From: SZUA-186 sp041552135
GTDB taxonomy: Bacteria; Pseudomonadota; Gammaproteobacteria; UBA9214
Assembly: GCA_041552135.1 (NCBI GenBank)
Contig: JBFELL010000062.1
Coordinates: 1 to 14,976, forward strand
Reading direction: 5' to 3'
DNA: 14,976 nt
Below the pieces are notes generated by a model. The model was not told the origin of the DNA and searched no databases. It saw only the letters and a program-made list of their open reading frames with translations. The translations under genes and the position numbers were made by a program. Positions 1 through 8,217 of the stretch are shown piece after piece (the stretch's first letter is position 1; each line of letters starts with the position of its first letter).

Positions 1-100
1 CATACCTGCGCATGATCGCGAATGAATTCGCTCCTACAAGAGGGTTGTGGATTGGGTAGGAGCGGCTTCAGCCGCGATGGGTTCTGCGGGTGCCTCGATC
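1..100. repeat. Left arm of a ~100-bp inverted repeat built from REP palindromes
   Basis: The reverse complement of this segment matches 367-465 almost end to end, with a handful of mismatches and small indels. It contains two REP hairpins. One is at 16-37, read on the minus strand, with stem GCGAAT/ATTCGC. The other is at 56-77, plus strand, with head GTAGGAGC and stem GCGGCT/AGCCGC. The two hairpins share head and tail sequences but have different, internally complementary stems. The left border is cut by the window edge. Confidence 0.85.
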
Positions 101-250
101 CTCAACGGCACGCTGGACAACACCGGGCAGACCCAGGACCTGGGGGCGCTGCTGCCGGGCACGCTGGAGCTGGGCACGGGCGGCGTCATCGTCGGCGACA
201 ACTGGTGGATCGACCGCGACGAACTGCGGGCGCGGCTGCCGGTGAACTAG
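101..250 (+). pseudogene. Possible 3' remnant of an unidentified protein gene between REP arms
   Basis: About 49 codons remain open and end in TAG, reading LNGTLDNTGQTQDLGALLPG and then a WWIDRDELRARLPVN-like tail. The stretch is GC-rich and its amino-acid composition looks protein-like, with a hydrophobic glycine-rich segment and a charged end. Upstream the frame runs into the REP arm at 47-100, so the only available starts lie in repeat DNA and no authentic 5' end is visible. I do not recognise the family. It could be the surviving end of a larger gene disrupted by repeat insertion, or a chance open frame in GC-rich DNA. Confidence 0.3.
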
Positions 251-326
251 CCCGCAGGTGCGGATTCATGCCCGATCGGGTCAGGGTAGCCCGCAGAACC
301 CATCGCGGCTGAAGCCGCTCCTACCC
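251..326. repeat. REP-containing unit, copy A
   Basis: This unit starts with CCCGCAGG, passes through a GCGGATTCATGCCCGATCGG-like segment and ends in the REP hairpin CGCGGCTGAAGCCGCTCCTA (minus-strand orientation). It is directly repeated at 339-412, 88 bp further on. Confidence 0.8.
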
Positions 327-338
327 AAAACAAGCCGG

Positions 339-412
339 CCCGCAGGCGCGAATTCATTCGCGATCGGATCGAGGCACCCGCAGAACCATCGCGGCTGAAG
401 CCGCTCCTACCC
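339..412. repeat. REP-containing unit, copy B
   Basis: Direct repeat of 251-326 with the same order of elements: CCCGCAGG, a GCGAATTCATTCGC palindrome, a CCCGCAGAACC segment, and the GCGGCTGAAGCCGC palindrome followed by TCCTACCC. Its second half is also the start of the right inverted-repeat arm at 367-465. Confidence 0.8.
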
Positions 413-465
413 ACTCCACAACCCTCGTGTAGGAGCGAATTCTTGCGCGGTCATGCGCAGGCATG
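367..465. repeat. Right arm of the ~100-bp inverted repeat
   Basis: Complementary to 1-100. It begins GATCGAGGCACCCGCAGAAC and ends TCATGCGCAGGCATG. It contains a REP hairpin at about 390-410 and a decayed one near 430-455, where the ATTCGC half is altered. It lies just downstream of the MotB/ExbD-like gene, whose stop is at 494. With no other terminator candidate visible there, the palindromes may end or stabilise that transcript. That role is inferred. Confidence 0.85.
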
Positions 466-493
466 GCACAGCACCCTGATACAACCGTGCCCG

Positions 494-1432
494 CTACTCC
501 TGGCTCGAGCCGCCGGGCTGGTCCTGATGGTAGTAGTCGTATTCCCTGAGGGTGTTGTAGGTAAAACTCCAGGCCTCGTTGTAGGACAGACCGCTGTCAT
601 CCGGGATGATGACCTTTACATAGAGCTTGCCGGCGTGCTTTTTCTTCAGCTCGCTCAGCCGCTCCTGCAGCTGCTTGCGGCTGACCGTCTGGTAACTTTC
701 ATCGTCCATGTCCTTGATGCGGATCTGGTAGTACTTGCCTTCCTTCCAGTAGCGCACCGAGACCACGTGCTTGCCCTTGGCGGAACGGGCCGGCTTGATC
801 AGCTTGTTGTACTTGACCTCCAGATCATCGTAGTTGCCCTGCAGCATCGCGAACTGCTGCTCCGACACGACGTATTTCTGCCTGAGATCGGCCAGTTCCT
901 CATTCCGGGCATCCCGTGCCTGCTCAAGCTGCTGCACCTCGGCAAGGGTCTCCTGCAACCGCTGCTCCAGCGTCGCATGTGCATCCGAGAGCTGCCGCAT
1001 GCGGTCCTCGGACAGGCGCACCTCGCGCTGTGACTGCTGCAGGCTGGTCGTCATGCGATCCCTTTCGGATTCGGTCTCCAGCAGTTGCTGTTCTGTCTCG
1101 TCCAGCCGTGCCTGGGTTGACTGGTTCAGTTCATTCGCCCGCATGAGCCGCATGCGCATTTCCGAGATCGCGTGCTGTGCCTGTGCCAGTCGTTCCTCGA
1201 GTGTTGCACTGGTCTCGGTCATCGAGCGCGCCAGCGCCTCCGCCTCGCGTTCCGCCTCGATCGTGGCGCGCAACTCGTGCACCAGGTCCCAGTTGCGCAC
1301 CATCAACAGGGTACTGGCCAGCATGAAGATCATCACCACGACCATCATGATGTCGGTAAACGACGGCCAGAAGCTGTCGTTGCCGTTGCCCGCATCCCCC
1401 CGATAACGCAGGTCGACGAAGCTCTCGTCCAT
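494..1432 (-). CDS. MotB/ExbD-like ion-motor subunit with long coiled coil
   Basis: A 312-residue inner-membrane protein, probably the stator or rotor-axis partner of the MotA/ExbB-like protein encoded just upstream. One transmembrane helix spans about residues 22-45. It carries an aspartate (D27, in PSFTDIMMVV) where MotB, ExbD and TolR keep the proton-binding Asp. A heptad-rich coiled coil follows (about 52-213, very rich in E, Q, R and L). The C-terminal domain (about 222-305, with KLYVKVIIPDDS and YNEAWSFTYN) vaguely recalls an ExbD periplasmic domain. I see no OmpA-type peptidoglycan-binding motif, so a flagellar MotB is unlikely. The start is the ATG 2 bp after the upstream stop, with little independent ribosome-binding sequence, which suggests translational coupling. 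The partner and energised-motor role are well supported. The biological function is unknown. Confidence 0.8.
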   Translation of the reverse strand: MDESFVDLRYRGDAGNGNDSFWPSFTDIMMVVVMIFMLASTLLMVRNWDLVHELRATIEAEREAEALARSMTETSATLEERLAQAQHAISEMRMRLMRANELNQSTQARLDETEQQLLETESERDRMTTSLQQSQREVRLSEDRMRQLSDAHATLEQRLQETLAEVQQLEQARDARNEELADLRQKYVVSEQQFAMLQGNYDDLEVKYNKLIKPARSAKGKHVVSVRYWKEGKYYQIRIKDMDDESYQTVSRKQLQERLSELKKKHAGKLYVKVIIPDDSGLSYNEAWSFTYNTLREYDYYHQDQPGGSSQE

Positions 1433-1434
1433 CC

Positions 1435-2361
1435 TCAGTCACCCGCTGGCGGCAGGCGGAAACCTTCGCGCAGGACCTGCTTGATCGTCTCGAGGTCCAC
1501 TGACGAGGCATGCACCTTCGTGTTCAGCTCGTCGATGGTGTCATGCAGCCGGCTGCCGACCTCGGCAAAGTCCTGCTGGATATTTTTCATGCCGGCAGCG
1601 GCCTGCCGCAGGCCGTGGATCAGGCCGGCGACCTCGTGCAGCATGCTCTCGCTGTCATGCGAAAACGCCGGCAGCAGGTAGACCGAGGTGACTGCCTCGA
1701 TGCTGCCCAGCAGGTGCGACTGGGCGTCGTTGAGCTTCAGGTTGAAGTAACCGTAGAACAGGTAGCAAACGATGGCCGTGATGGTTGTCGACAGGGCCGT
1801 CGACATGCCGTGGATGACCAGCCCCATGTTGCCGCTGCCCGGCGTGCCATCCAGCAGGTCGGATGCTCCCAGCAGGGCGATCGACAGCGACACGATGGTA
1901 CCGAAGACGCCGGTCAGGATAAGGATATTGTTGACATAGCGCGCAAAACTGGTGCGCGTGCTCTCGTTCGCCAGCAGCGTCGAGGCCAGCGCACTGTGGT
2001 TGATCCTGGCGTGCTTCTCACCCAGCATCGACAGGGTGTTATAGCGCTGCGCGATGAGCGAGCGCGCACTGACACCCTTCAGCGGGTTCTCGTGCTCCTT
2101 CTGCAGGTGACGCACCATCCGCGCCAGCGCCGTCTCCTCGCGCATGTAGCGCAGCAGGGAGGTAATGATCTTGACCAGTCCGAGCAGGAAAATAGCGACG
2201 ATGCTGCCGTTGATGACCAGTCCGGCCGAGGTCAGCTGCCTGTCGAAGTAGAGTTCGTTGACAAAGGTAATGTTGGCAAACACGATCGCCAGCACGACGA
2301 GGGCGAGCACAACAAGCCGTAGCAGCATGCGGCTGCTGAAGTTGCTGTTTACATCAATCAT
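1435..2361 (-). CDS. MotA/TolQ/ExbB-family proton-channel-like protein
   Basis: A 308-residue predicted inner-membrane protein with four hydrophobic helices at about residues 12-33, 47-69, 143-166 and 184-206. A roughly 70-residue cytoplasmic stretch lies between the second and third. The third and fourth helices carry family hallmarks: LTGVFGTIVSLSIALLG, and GMSTALSTTITAIVCYLFYG with its Ser/Thr-rich channel-lining segment. The C-terminal ~70 residues are helical and charged and probably cytoplasmic. A strong Shine-Dalgarno (AGGAAGGA) precedes the ATG at 2361. It forms a two-gene unit with the MotB/ExbD-like gene and begins 57 bp after thiC on the same strand, so it may be co-transcribed with thiC. 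It has no flagellar, TonB, Tol-Pal or Zorya neighbour here, so its load is unidentified. Confidence 0.82.
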   Translation of the reverse strand: MIDVNSNFSSRMLLRLVVLALVVLAIVFANITFVNELYFDRQLTSAGLVINGSIVAIFLLGLVKIITSLLRYMREETALARMVRHLQKEHENPLKGVSARSLIAQRYNTLSMLGEKHARINHSALASTLLANESTRTSFARYVNNILILTGVFGTIVSLSIALLGASDLLDGTPGSGNMGLVIHGMSTALSTTITAIVCYLFYGYFNLKLNDAQSHLLGSIEAVTSVYLLPAFSHDSESMLHEVAGLIHGLRQAAAGMKNIQQDFAEVGSRLHDTIDELNTKVHASSVDLETIKQVLREGFRLPPAGD

Positions 2362-2396
2362 GGGTGGTCCTTCCTGAATGTATGGCAGACTCCGCC

Positions 2397-2412
2397 CCCG
2401 GCCGCTGCCGGG
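2397..2412 (-). other. Short GC hairpin between thiC and the motor-like pair
   Basis: CCCGGC and GCCGGG form a 6-bp stem around a 4-base loop within the 57-bp thiC to MotA-like gap. No T-tract follows on the minus strand, so it is not a convincing intrinsic terminator. Read-through from thiC is plausible. Confidence 0.35.
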
Positions 2413-2418
2413 CCGGCG

Positions 2419-4299
<1,881 letters not shown>

Positions 4300-4339
4300 G
4301 GCACCGTCCTGTCATGTGATGAATTCAACGCCGGCCGGT

Positions 4340-4424
4340 GTGCGAGCTTCCCTACGCCGGTGTCAGCCGGATCAGGTTCGAAGGGTTTCTCTCAGCCCGA
4401 CAGGGCACCCCCAGCTACGGAGGC
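4340..4424 (-). promoter_or_regulatory. TPP riboswitch (THI box) upstream of thiC
   Basis: Read on the minus strand, the segment carries the conserved THI elements in order: GGGGTGCCC, then GGGCTGAGA, then ACCC, then GAACCTGATCCGG, then ACCGGCGTAGGGAAGC. The AGCT sequences at both ends can close P1. It ends about 40 bases before the thiC ATG, a spacing common for Gram-negative switches that control ribosome access or early termination. I could not identify a terminator helix, so translational control is the likelier mode. Confidence 0.96.
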
Positions 4425-4594
4425 AACACGGTAGCGAATGGCCTGCCCCATTGCAAGCCTGCTGGCCACGCAGTTATTTGCAACTCATTGATATATATAG
4501 CCTGGAGTCAGACCCGTCCGGTTGGATTATTGCCTGACGGGGCCAAACACCGTACCCTTGGCCGCCACGAAAAAACAAACGGACAGTTGCGCGT

Positions 4595-5257
4595 ATGAAC
4601 CAGATGGATTTCGAACAGGCACGTTTCAACATGATCGAGCAGCAGGTACGCCCCTGGGACGTGCTCGACCAGAAGGTGCTCGACATCATGAGCAAGGTCC
4701 CCCGCGAGGCCTATGTGCCCGAGAAATACCGCGCCCTGGCCTTCGCCGACATCAATATTCCGCTGGGACACGACCAGGTCATGATGGCCCCGAAGGTCGA
4801 AGGCCGCCTGCTGCAGGCGCTGGCGGTCCGGCAAAGCGATTCCGTACTGGAGATCGGCACCGGCAGCGGCTATCTCACGGCCTGCCTTGCCGCGCTCGGC
4901 AACCATGTCACCAGTTACGAGATCTACCCGGACCTGAGCCAGGCCGCCGGCGGGAAACTCACGGCAAACGGCTGCCGCAACGTCACCCTGATCGAGGGGG
5001 ATGCGGCCGGCGGCATCGATACCGGCAACCGCTACGATGTCATCGCCGTGACCGGCTCCCTGCCGGAGCTGCGCACAACCTTCCACAACAACCTGACCCG
5101 CGGCGGCCGGCTGTTCCTGATCACCGGCACCCCGCCCGTCATGGAGACCGTGCTGGTGACCCGTATCGACGAGGGCAACTGGAAAACCGAAAGCCTGTTC
5201 GAAACCTCGTTGCCGCCACTGGTGAATGCCGTCGCGGCGCAACGGTTCGCGTTCTAG
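4595..5257 (+). CDS. Protein-L-isoaspartate methyltransferase-like protein (Pcm paralogue)
   Basis: A 220-residue cytosolic SAM-dependent methyltransferase-fold protein. Motif I is SVLEIGTGSGYLTA (residues 83-96), followed by an acidic residue after the second strand (YEIYPD) and a GGRLFLITG strand near 170. The N-terminal segment (EQARFNMIEQQVRPWDVLDQ) matches the Pcm-like group annotated as the protein-L-isoaspartate O-methyltransferase family. Where true Pcm has its conserved TISQP-type active-site segment, this protein reads GHDQVMMAPK, so repair activity on isoaspartate is doubtful. The start is the first ATG at 4595. The Shine-Dalgarno is weak and M4 (4604) is an alternative. An AT-rich stretch at 4472-4500 could hold its promoter. 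It diverges from thiC, and a hemerythrin-like gene follows 76 bp downstream. Confidence 0.85.
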   Translation: MNQMDFEQARFNMIEQQVRPWDVLDQKVLDIMSKVPREAYVPEKYRALAFADINIPLGHDQVMMAPKVEGRLLQALAVRQSDSVLEIGTGSGYLTACLAALGNHVTSYEIYPDLSQAAGGKLTANGCRNVTLIEGDAAGGIDTGNRYDVIAVTGSLPELRTTFHNNLTRGGRLFLITGTPPVMETVLVTRIDEGNWKTESLFETSLPPLVNAVAAQRFAF

Positions 5258-5333
5258 GTCGCGGGTAACAGGGTGAAGCGTAAGACGTGCAGAAGCTTGT
5301 CACGCTTGATGCATTGAGACGACACAGGACACC

Positions 5334-5867
5334 ATGACCAACCCCGAATTACCCGAACAGCTCCCGGGCTTTGACGAACCGCTCGCCCTGCTGCGCGCCT
5401 GCCATAACAAGATCGTTGCACACTGCGAGCTGATCGAGGAGATCGTCAGCGCGCTGCAGGGTAACAACGAGGACCTGGACACCCGGCAAGCGGCCCGCCA
5501 GGTCATCACCTACTTTACCTCCAGCGCCCGCCAGCACCACGAGGACGAGGAGAAGGACCTGTTCCCCCTGCTCATCCGGCAGTCCCTGAAACTGGCCGAC
5601 CTGGTGAACGGCCTGAAACAGGAACACCGCACGCTGGATGAACTGTGGGCGGCCATCGAGCCCGAACTGCGCCGCATGCCCGAGCCGGCCAACCCGAACG
5701 CCTTCATCACCGCGGCATCAGCCTTCTGCAACCTGAACCGGGAGCATGTGATTCGCGAAAACACGGACTTCCTGCCGGTGGCACAGAACAGCCTCAGCAG
5801 CCAGCAGATCAAGGACCTCGGCCGGGCCATGGCACAGCGCCGCGGTGCCCGCTACCCGTTCTCATAG
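5334..5867 (+). CDS. Hemerythrin HHE cation-binding domain protein
   Basis: A 177-residue soluble, mostly helical protein predicted to bind a diiron centre. Ligand-type residues fall in the HHE pattern: H24 (LRACHNKIVAH), H68/H69 with E73 (HHEDEEKDLFP, giving HxxxE), H98 (KQEHRTLDELW), and H138 with E142 (NREHVIRENTDFLP, a second HxxxE). A good Shine-Dalgarno (AGGA, 5 bases before ATG) fixes the start at 5334. Bacterial relatives are linked to oxygen or nitric oxide handling and iron-centre repair; which applies here is not visible. The gene follows the Pcm-like gene on the same strand and its stop overlaps the convergent waaA stop by 6 bp, leaving no room for a terminator. Confidence 0.92.
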   Translation: MTNPELPEQLPGFDEPLALLRACHNKIVAHCELIEEIVSALQGNNEDLDTRQAARQVITYFTSSARQHHEDEEKDLFPLLIRQSLKLADLVNGLKQEHRTLDELWAAIEPELRRMPEPANPNAFITAASAFCNLNREHVIRENTDFLPVAQNSLSSQQIKDLGRAMAQRRGARYPFS

Positions 5868-7118
5868 GTACCGCTCGACCATCGACAGCACGCTGCCCAG
5901 CGCGCCGCGGTTCTTCTCCACTGTCTGCCTGCCGCGCCGGCCCGCCTGCCGGCGTTCATCGTCAGCCAGCAGCCAGTGGCTGACGGCCGCCGCCAGCCCG
6001 GTCACGTTATCCACCCGGCGGCAGGCGCCTGCCCGTTCGAGCAAGTCGCAGATCTCCTGGAAATTCTCGACATGCGGGCCGGTCACCAGCGGCACACCGG
6101 CCGCCGCCGGCTCCAGCAGGTTGTGGCCACCACGGTGCACCAGGCTGCCGCCGACGAAGGCAACATCGGCCGCGGCGTAGAACAGTGCCAGCTCACCCAT
6201 GGTATCGCCGATAAATATGTCGGTGTCAGCCGGACACGGTATGCCATCGCTGCGCAATACCGTCCGGTAGCCACGCCGGCGGCACAGTGCGGCAACGTCC
6301 GCAAACCGCTCCGGGTGGCGCGGCACCAGCACCAGCAGACACTCCGGCACCTGCCTGCGCACCACCCGGAAGGCGTCGAGCACCAGTTCGTCCTCGCCCT
6401 CGTGCGTGCTGCCGGCGATCCATACCGGGCGTGATTCACCCCACTGGCGGCGCTGTTCGCTGGCCTGATCTGTCAGTCCGGGTGAAAGTTCCTGCTCGTA
6501 CTTGAGGTTCCCGGTCACGGTAATCCGGCCGGGCTCGGCGCCCAGCGAGGCGAACCGCCTGGCATCACGCGGTGTCTGCGCCGCGATCGCCGTGACCGCG
6601 GCCAGTGTCTTTGCCATCAGGCGGGGGACGCGCCGGTAGCCTGCCGTCGAGCGGGCCGAGAGGCGGCCATTGACCAGCAGCAGCGGGATACCCCGCTTGC
6701 CGCAGCCGTTGAACAGGTTTGGCCACAGCTCCGTTTCCATGACGATGGCAAGCTGCGGCTGGATACGATCGAGAAACCGTGTCACCGCACCCGGCAGATC
6801 ATAGGGGGCATACAGCTGTTCCACCTCGTCACCGAACAGCTCCGCCACGCGTGCCGAGCCGGTTGGCGTGGTGGTCGTGACCAGCAGGGAGATCTCGGGT
6901 CTCTGCAGCAGGGCCCGGACCAGCGGCGCCGCCGCCTGGACCTCGCCGACGGACACGGCATGCAGCCAGACGACCCGCTCGCCGATGGCCGGCCGGATCG
7001 AGCCGAAACGCTCTGGCCAGCGTCGCCAGTAGCCCGGTGCACGCAGGCCGCGCCACGCCAGGCGCAGCACCACCAGGGGCGACAGCAGGTAGAGCAGGAG
7101 GGTGTAGAGCTTTCTCAT
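5862..7118 (-). CDS. waaA: 3-deoxy-D-manno-octulosonic acid (KDO) transferase
   Basis: A 418-residue GT30 enzyme (E. coli 425) that transfers KDO from CMP-KDO to the lipid A precursor at the inner face of the inner membrane. The N-terminus holds a hydrophobic anchor (residues 3-21). Next comes GERVVWLHAVSVGEVQAAAP with the catalytic Glu (E59), then VTTTTPTGSARV, YAPYDLPGAV and METELWPNL. The C-terminal Rossmann half carries LVPRHPERF, GELALFYAAADVAFVGGSLV and GGHNLLEPAAAGVPLVTGPH, a strong family signature. It is the last gene of the hldE-hldD-waaA block, 24 bp after hldD. The Shine-Dalgarno is weak, so it probably relies on the upstream transcript and coupling. Its 3' end overlaps the hemerythrin gene by 6 bp. 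Confidence 0.97.
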   Translation of the reverse strand: MRKLYTLLLYLLSPLVVLRLAWRGLRAPGYWRRWPERFGSIRPAIGERVVWLHAVSVGEVQAAAPLVRALLQRPEISLLVTTTTPTGSARVAELFGDEVEQLYAPYDLPGAVTRFLDRIQPQLAIVMETELWPNLFNGCGKRGIPLLLVNGRLSARSTAGYRRVPRLMAKTLAAVTAIAAQTPRDARRFASLGAEPGRITVTGNLKYEQELSPGLTDQASEQRRQWGESRPVWIAGSTHEGEDELVLDAFRVVRRQVPECLLVLVPRHPERFADVAALCRRRGYRTVLRSDGIPCPADTDIFIGDTMGELALFYAAADVAFVGGSLVHRGGHNLLEPAAAGVPLVTGPHVENFQEICDLLERAGACRRVDNVTGLAAAVSHWLLADDERRQAGRRGRQTVEKNRGALGSVLSMVERYL

Positions 7119-7142
7119 GACTCGACACAGGAGCGCATACGC

Positions 7143-8093
7143 TCAATCATGCCGGTGCAGCCAGTCGAGGTAACGCGGCACCCCGACCTCGACCGGCATG
7201 AACGGCGCATCGTAACCGGCCGCGCGCAGGGCCGTGATGTCCGCCTCGGTGCAACTCTGGTAGCAGCCCTGCAGGTGGTCCGGAAACGGGATGTACTCCA
7301 CCGCACCCCCGCCGTGCCAGCCGATCACGGCCTGCGCCACCTCGTTGAAACTCTGGCTGCGGCCGGTGCCGACATTGAAGATGCCGCAACGGTCGGGATG
7401 TTCCATGAACCAGAGGTTCACCGCCACGGCATCGTCGACATGGATAAAGTCGCGCCGCTGCTCGCCATCGGCATAGCCGTCGCTGCCGGCAAACAGGCGC
7501 GGCTTGCCGCCGGCGCTCAACTGATCGTCGAGGTGACTGGCCACGCTGGCCATGCCGCCCTTGTGGCGCTCGCGCGGCCCGTAGACATTGAAGTAGCGAA
7601 ACCCGGCAAGCTGGATTTTCGCCTGCGGCAGGATACGCCGCACGTACTGGTCGAACAGGAACTTCGAATAGCCATAGATGTTCAGCGGCGCCTCGTGCTC
7701 GCAGGACTCGCGGAACACACTGCCGTCCCCGTAGACCGATGCCGAGGAGGCGTACAGGAAGGCGGCACCGCGCTCCATACTGAAATGCAGCAGCCGCTTC
7801 GAGTACGCGTAGTTGTTCGCCAGCATGTAGCGGGCATCCCATTCGGTGGTGCTCGAACAGGCGCCCTCGTGAAACACGGTCTCGACACCCCCGCCGCGCA
7901 GCGTTCCGTCATCCAGCGAGGCGAGGAAATCGTCCTTGTTGACGAGGTCGAGATATGTGCAATCGGCCAGGTTGGCGAGCTTGGCCTCGTTGCCCGGCTC
8001 GTCGACCACCAGGACATCCTCCCGGCCACGGTCATTGAGTGCCCTGACGATGTTGCTGCCGATAAACCCGGCCCCGCCGGTGACTATGATCAT
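7143..8093 (-). CDS. hldD: ADP-L-glycero-D-manno-heptose 6-epimerase
   Basis: A 316-residue NADP-dependent short-chain dehydrogenase/reductase that epimerises ADP-D,D-heptose to ADP-L,D-heptose, the donor for the LPS inner core. The N-terminal Rossmann motif is TGGAGFIGSN (residues 5-14). The catalytic set is visible as S116/S117 (YASSASVYG), Y140 and K144 (YGYSK) and K178 (PRERHKGGMAS), at E. coli-like positions. RDFIHVDDAV and NVGTGRSQSFNE are also family hallmarks. The frame is open to 8165, but the extra 24 codons come from a REP palindrome. MIIVTGG at 8093 matches the known N-terminus and gives normal length, although its Shine-Dalgarno is weak. It lies downstream of hldE and upstream of waaA. 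Confidence 0.97.
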   Translation of the reverse strand: MIIVTGGAGFIGSNIVRALNDRGREDVLVVDEPGNEAKLANLADCTYLDLVNKDDFLASLDDGTLRGGGVETVFHEGACSSTTEWDARYMLANNYAYSKRLLHFSMERGAAFLYASSASVYGDGSVFRESCEHEAPLNIYGYSKFLFDQYVRRILPQAKIQLAGFRYFNVYGPRERHKGGMASVASHLDDQLSAGGKPRLFAGSDGYADGEQRRDFIHVDDAVAVNLWFMEHPDRCGIFNVGTGRSQSFNEVAQAVIGWHGGGAVEYIPFPDHLQGCYQSCTEADITALRAAGYDAPFMPVEVGVPRYLDWLHRHD

Positions 8094-8124
8094 GGATACG
8101 GGGTATCCGCCGCCCACCTGACCT

Positions 8125-8190
8125 GCAGGAGCGGCGCCCTCGCCGCGATCATGAATGCAATACAAATCGCGCCGGTGACGGCGCTCCTGC
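8125..8190. repeat. Head-to-head REP pair (BIME-like) between hldE and hldD
   Basis: Two REP hairpins face each other. The left copy at 8125-8149 folds as GCGGCG-CCCT-CGCCGC. The right copy at 8166-8190 folds as GCGCCG-GTGA-CGGCGC. The two outer arms (GCAGGAGCG and CGCTCCTGC) also pair, giving a larger palindrome. The head (AGGAGCG) and tail (CGCGAT) match the REPs at 1-465 while the stems differ. Because it lies inside the hldE-hldD transcript, it may affect read-through or mRNA stability. Confidence 0.88.
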
Positions 8191-8217
8191 TATCTGAATT
8201 CTGCCCTGTATTGTCTG

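Noticed and set aside
494..2361. Zorya anti-phage system (ZorA/ZorB)
   Set aside because: The channel and coiled-coil partner are superficially similar, but no ZorC, ZorD or ZorE is nearby. The neighbours are housekeeping genes (thiC).
494..2361. Flagellar MotA/MotB
   Set aside because: No OmpA-like peptidoglycan-binding motif in the partner and no flagellar or chemotaxis genes in the window.
2397..2412. Intrinsic terminator after thiC
   Set aside because: Only a 6-bp stem and no run of T residues on the minus strand.
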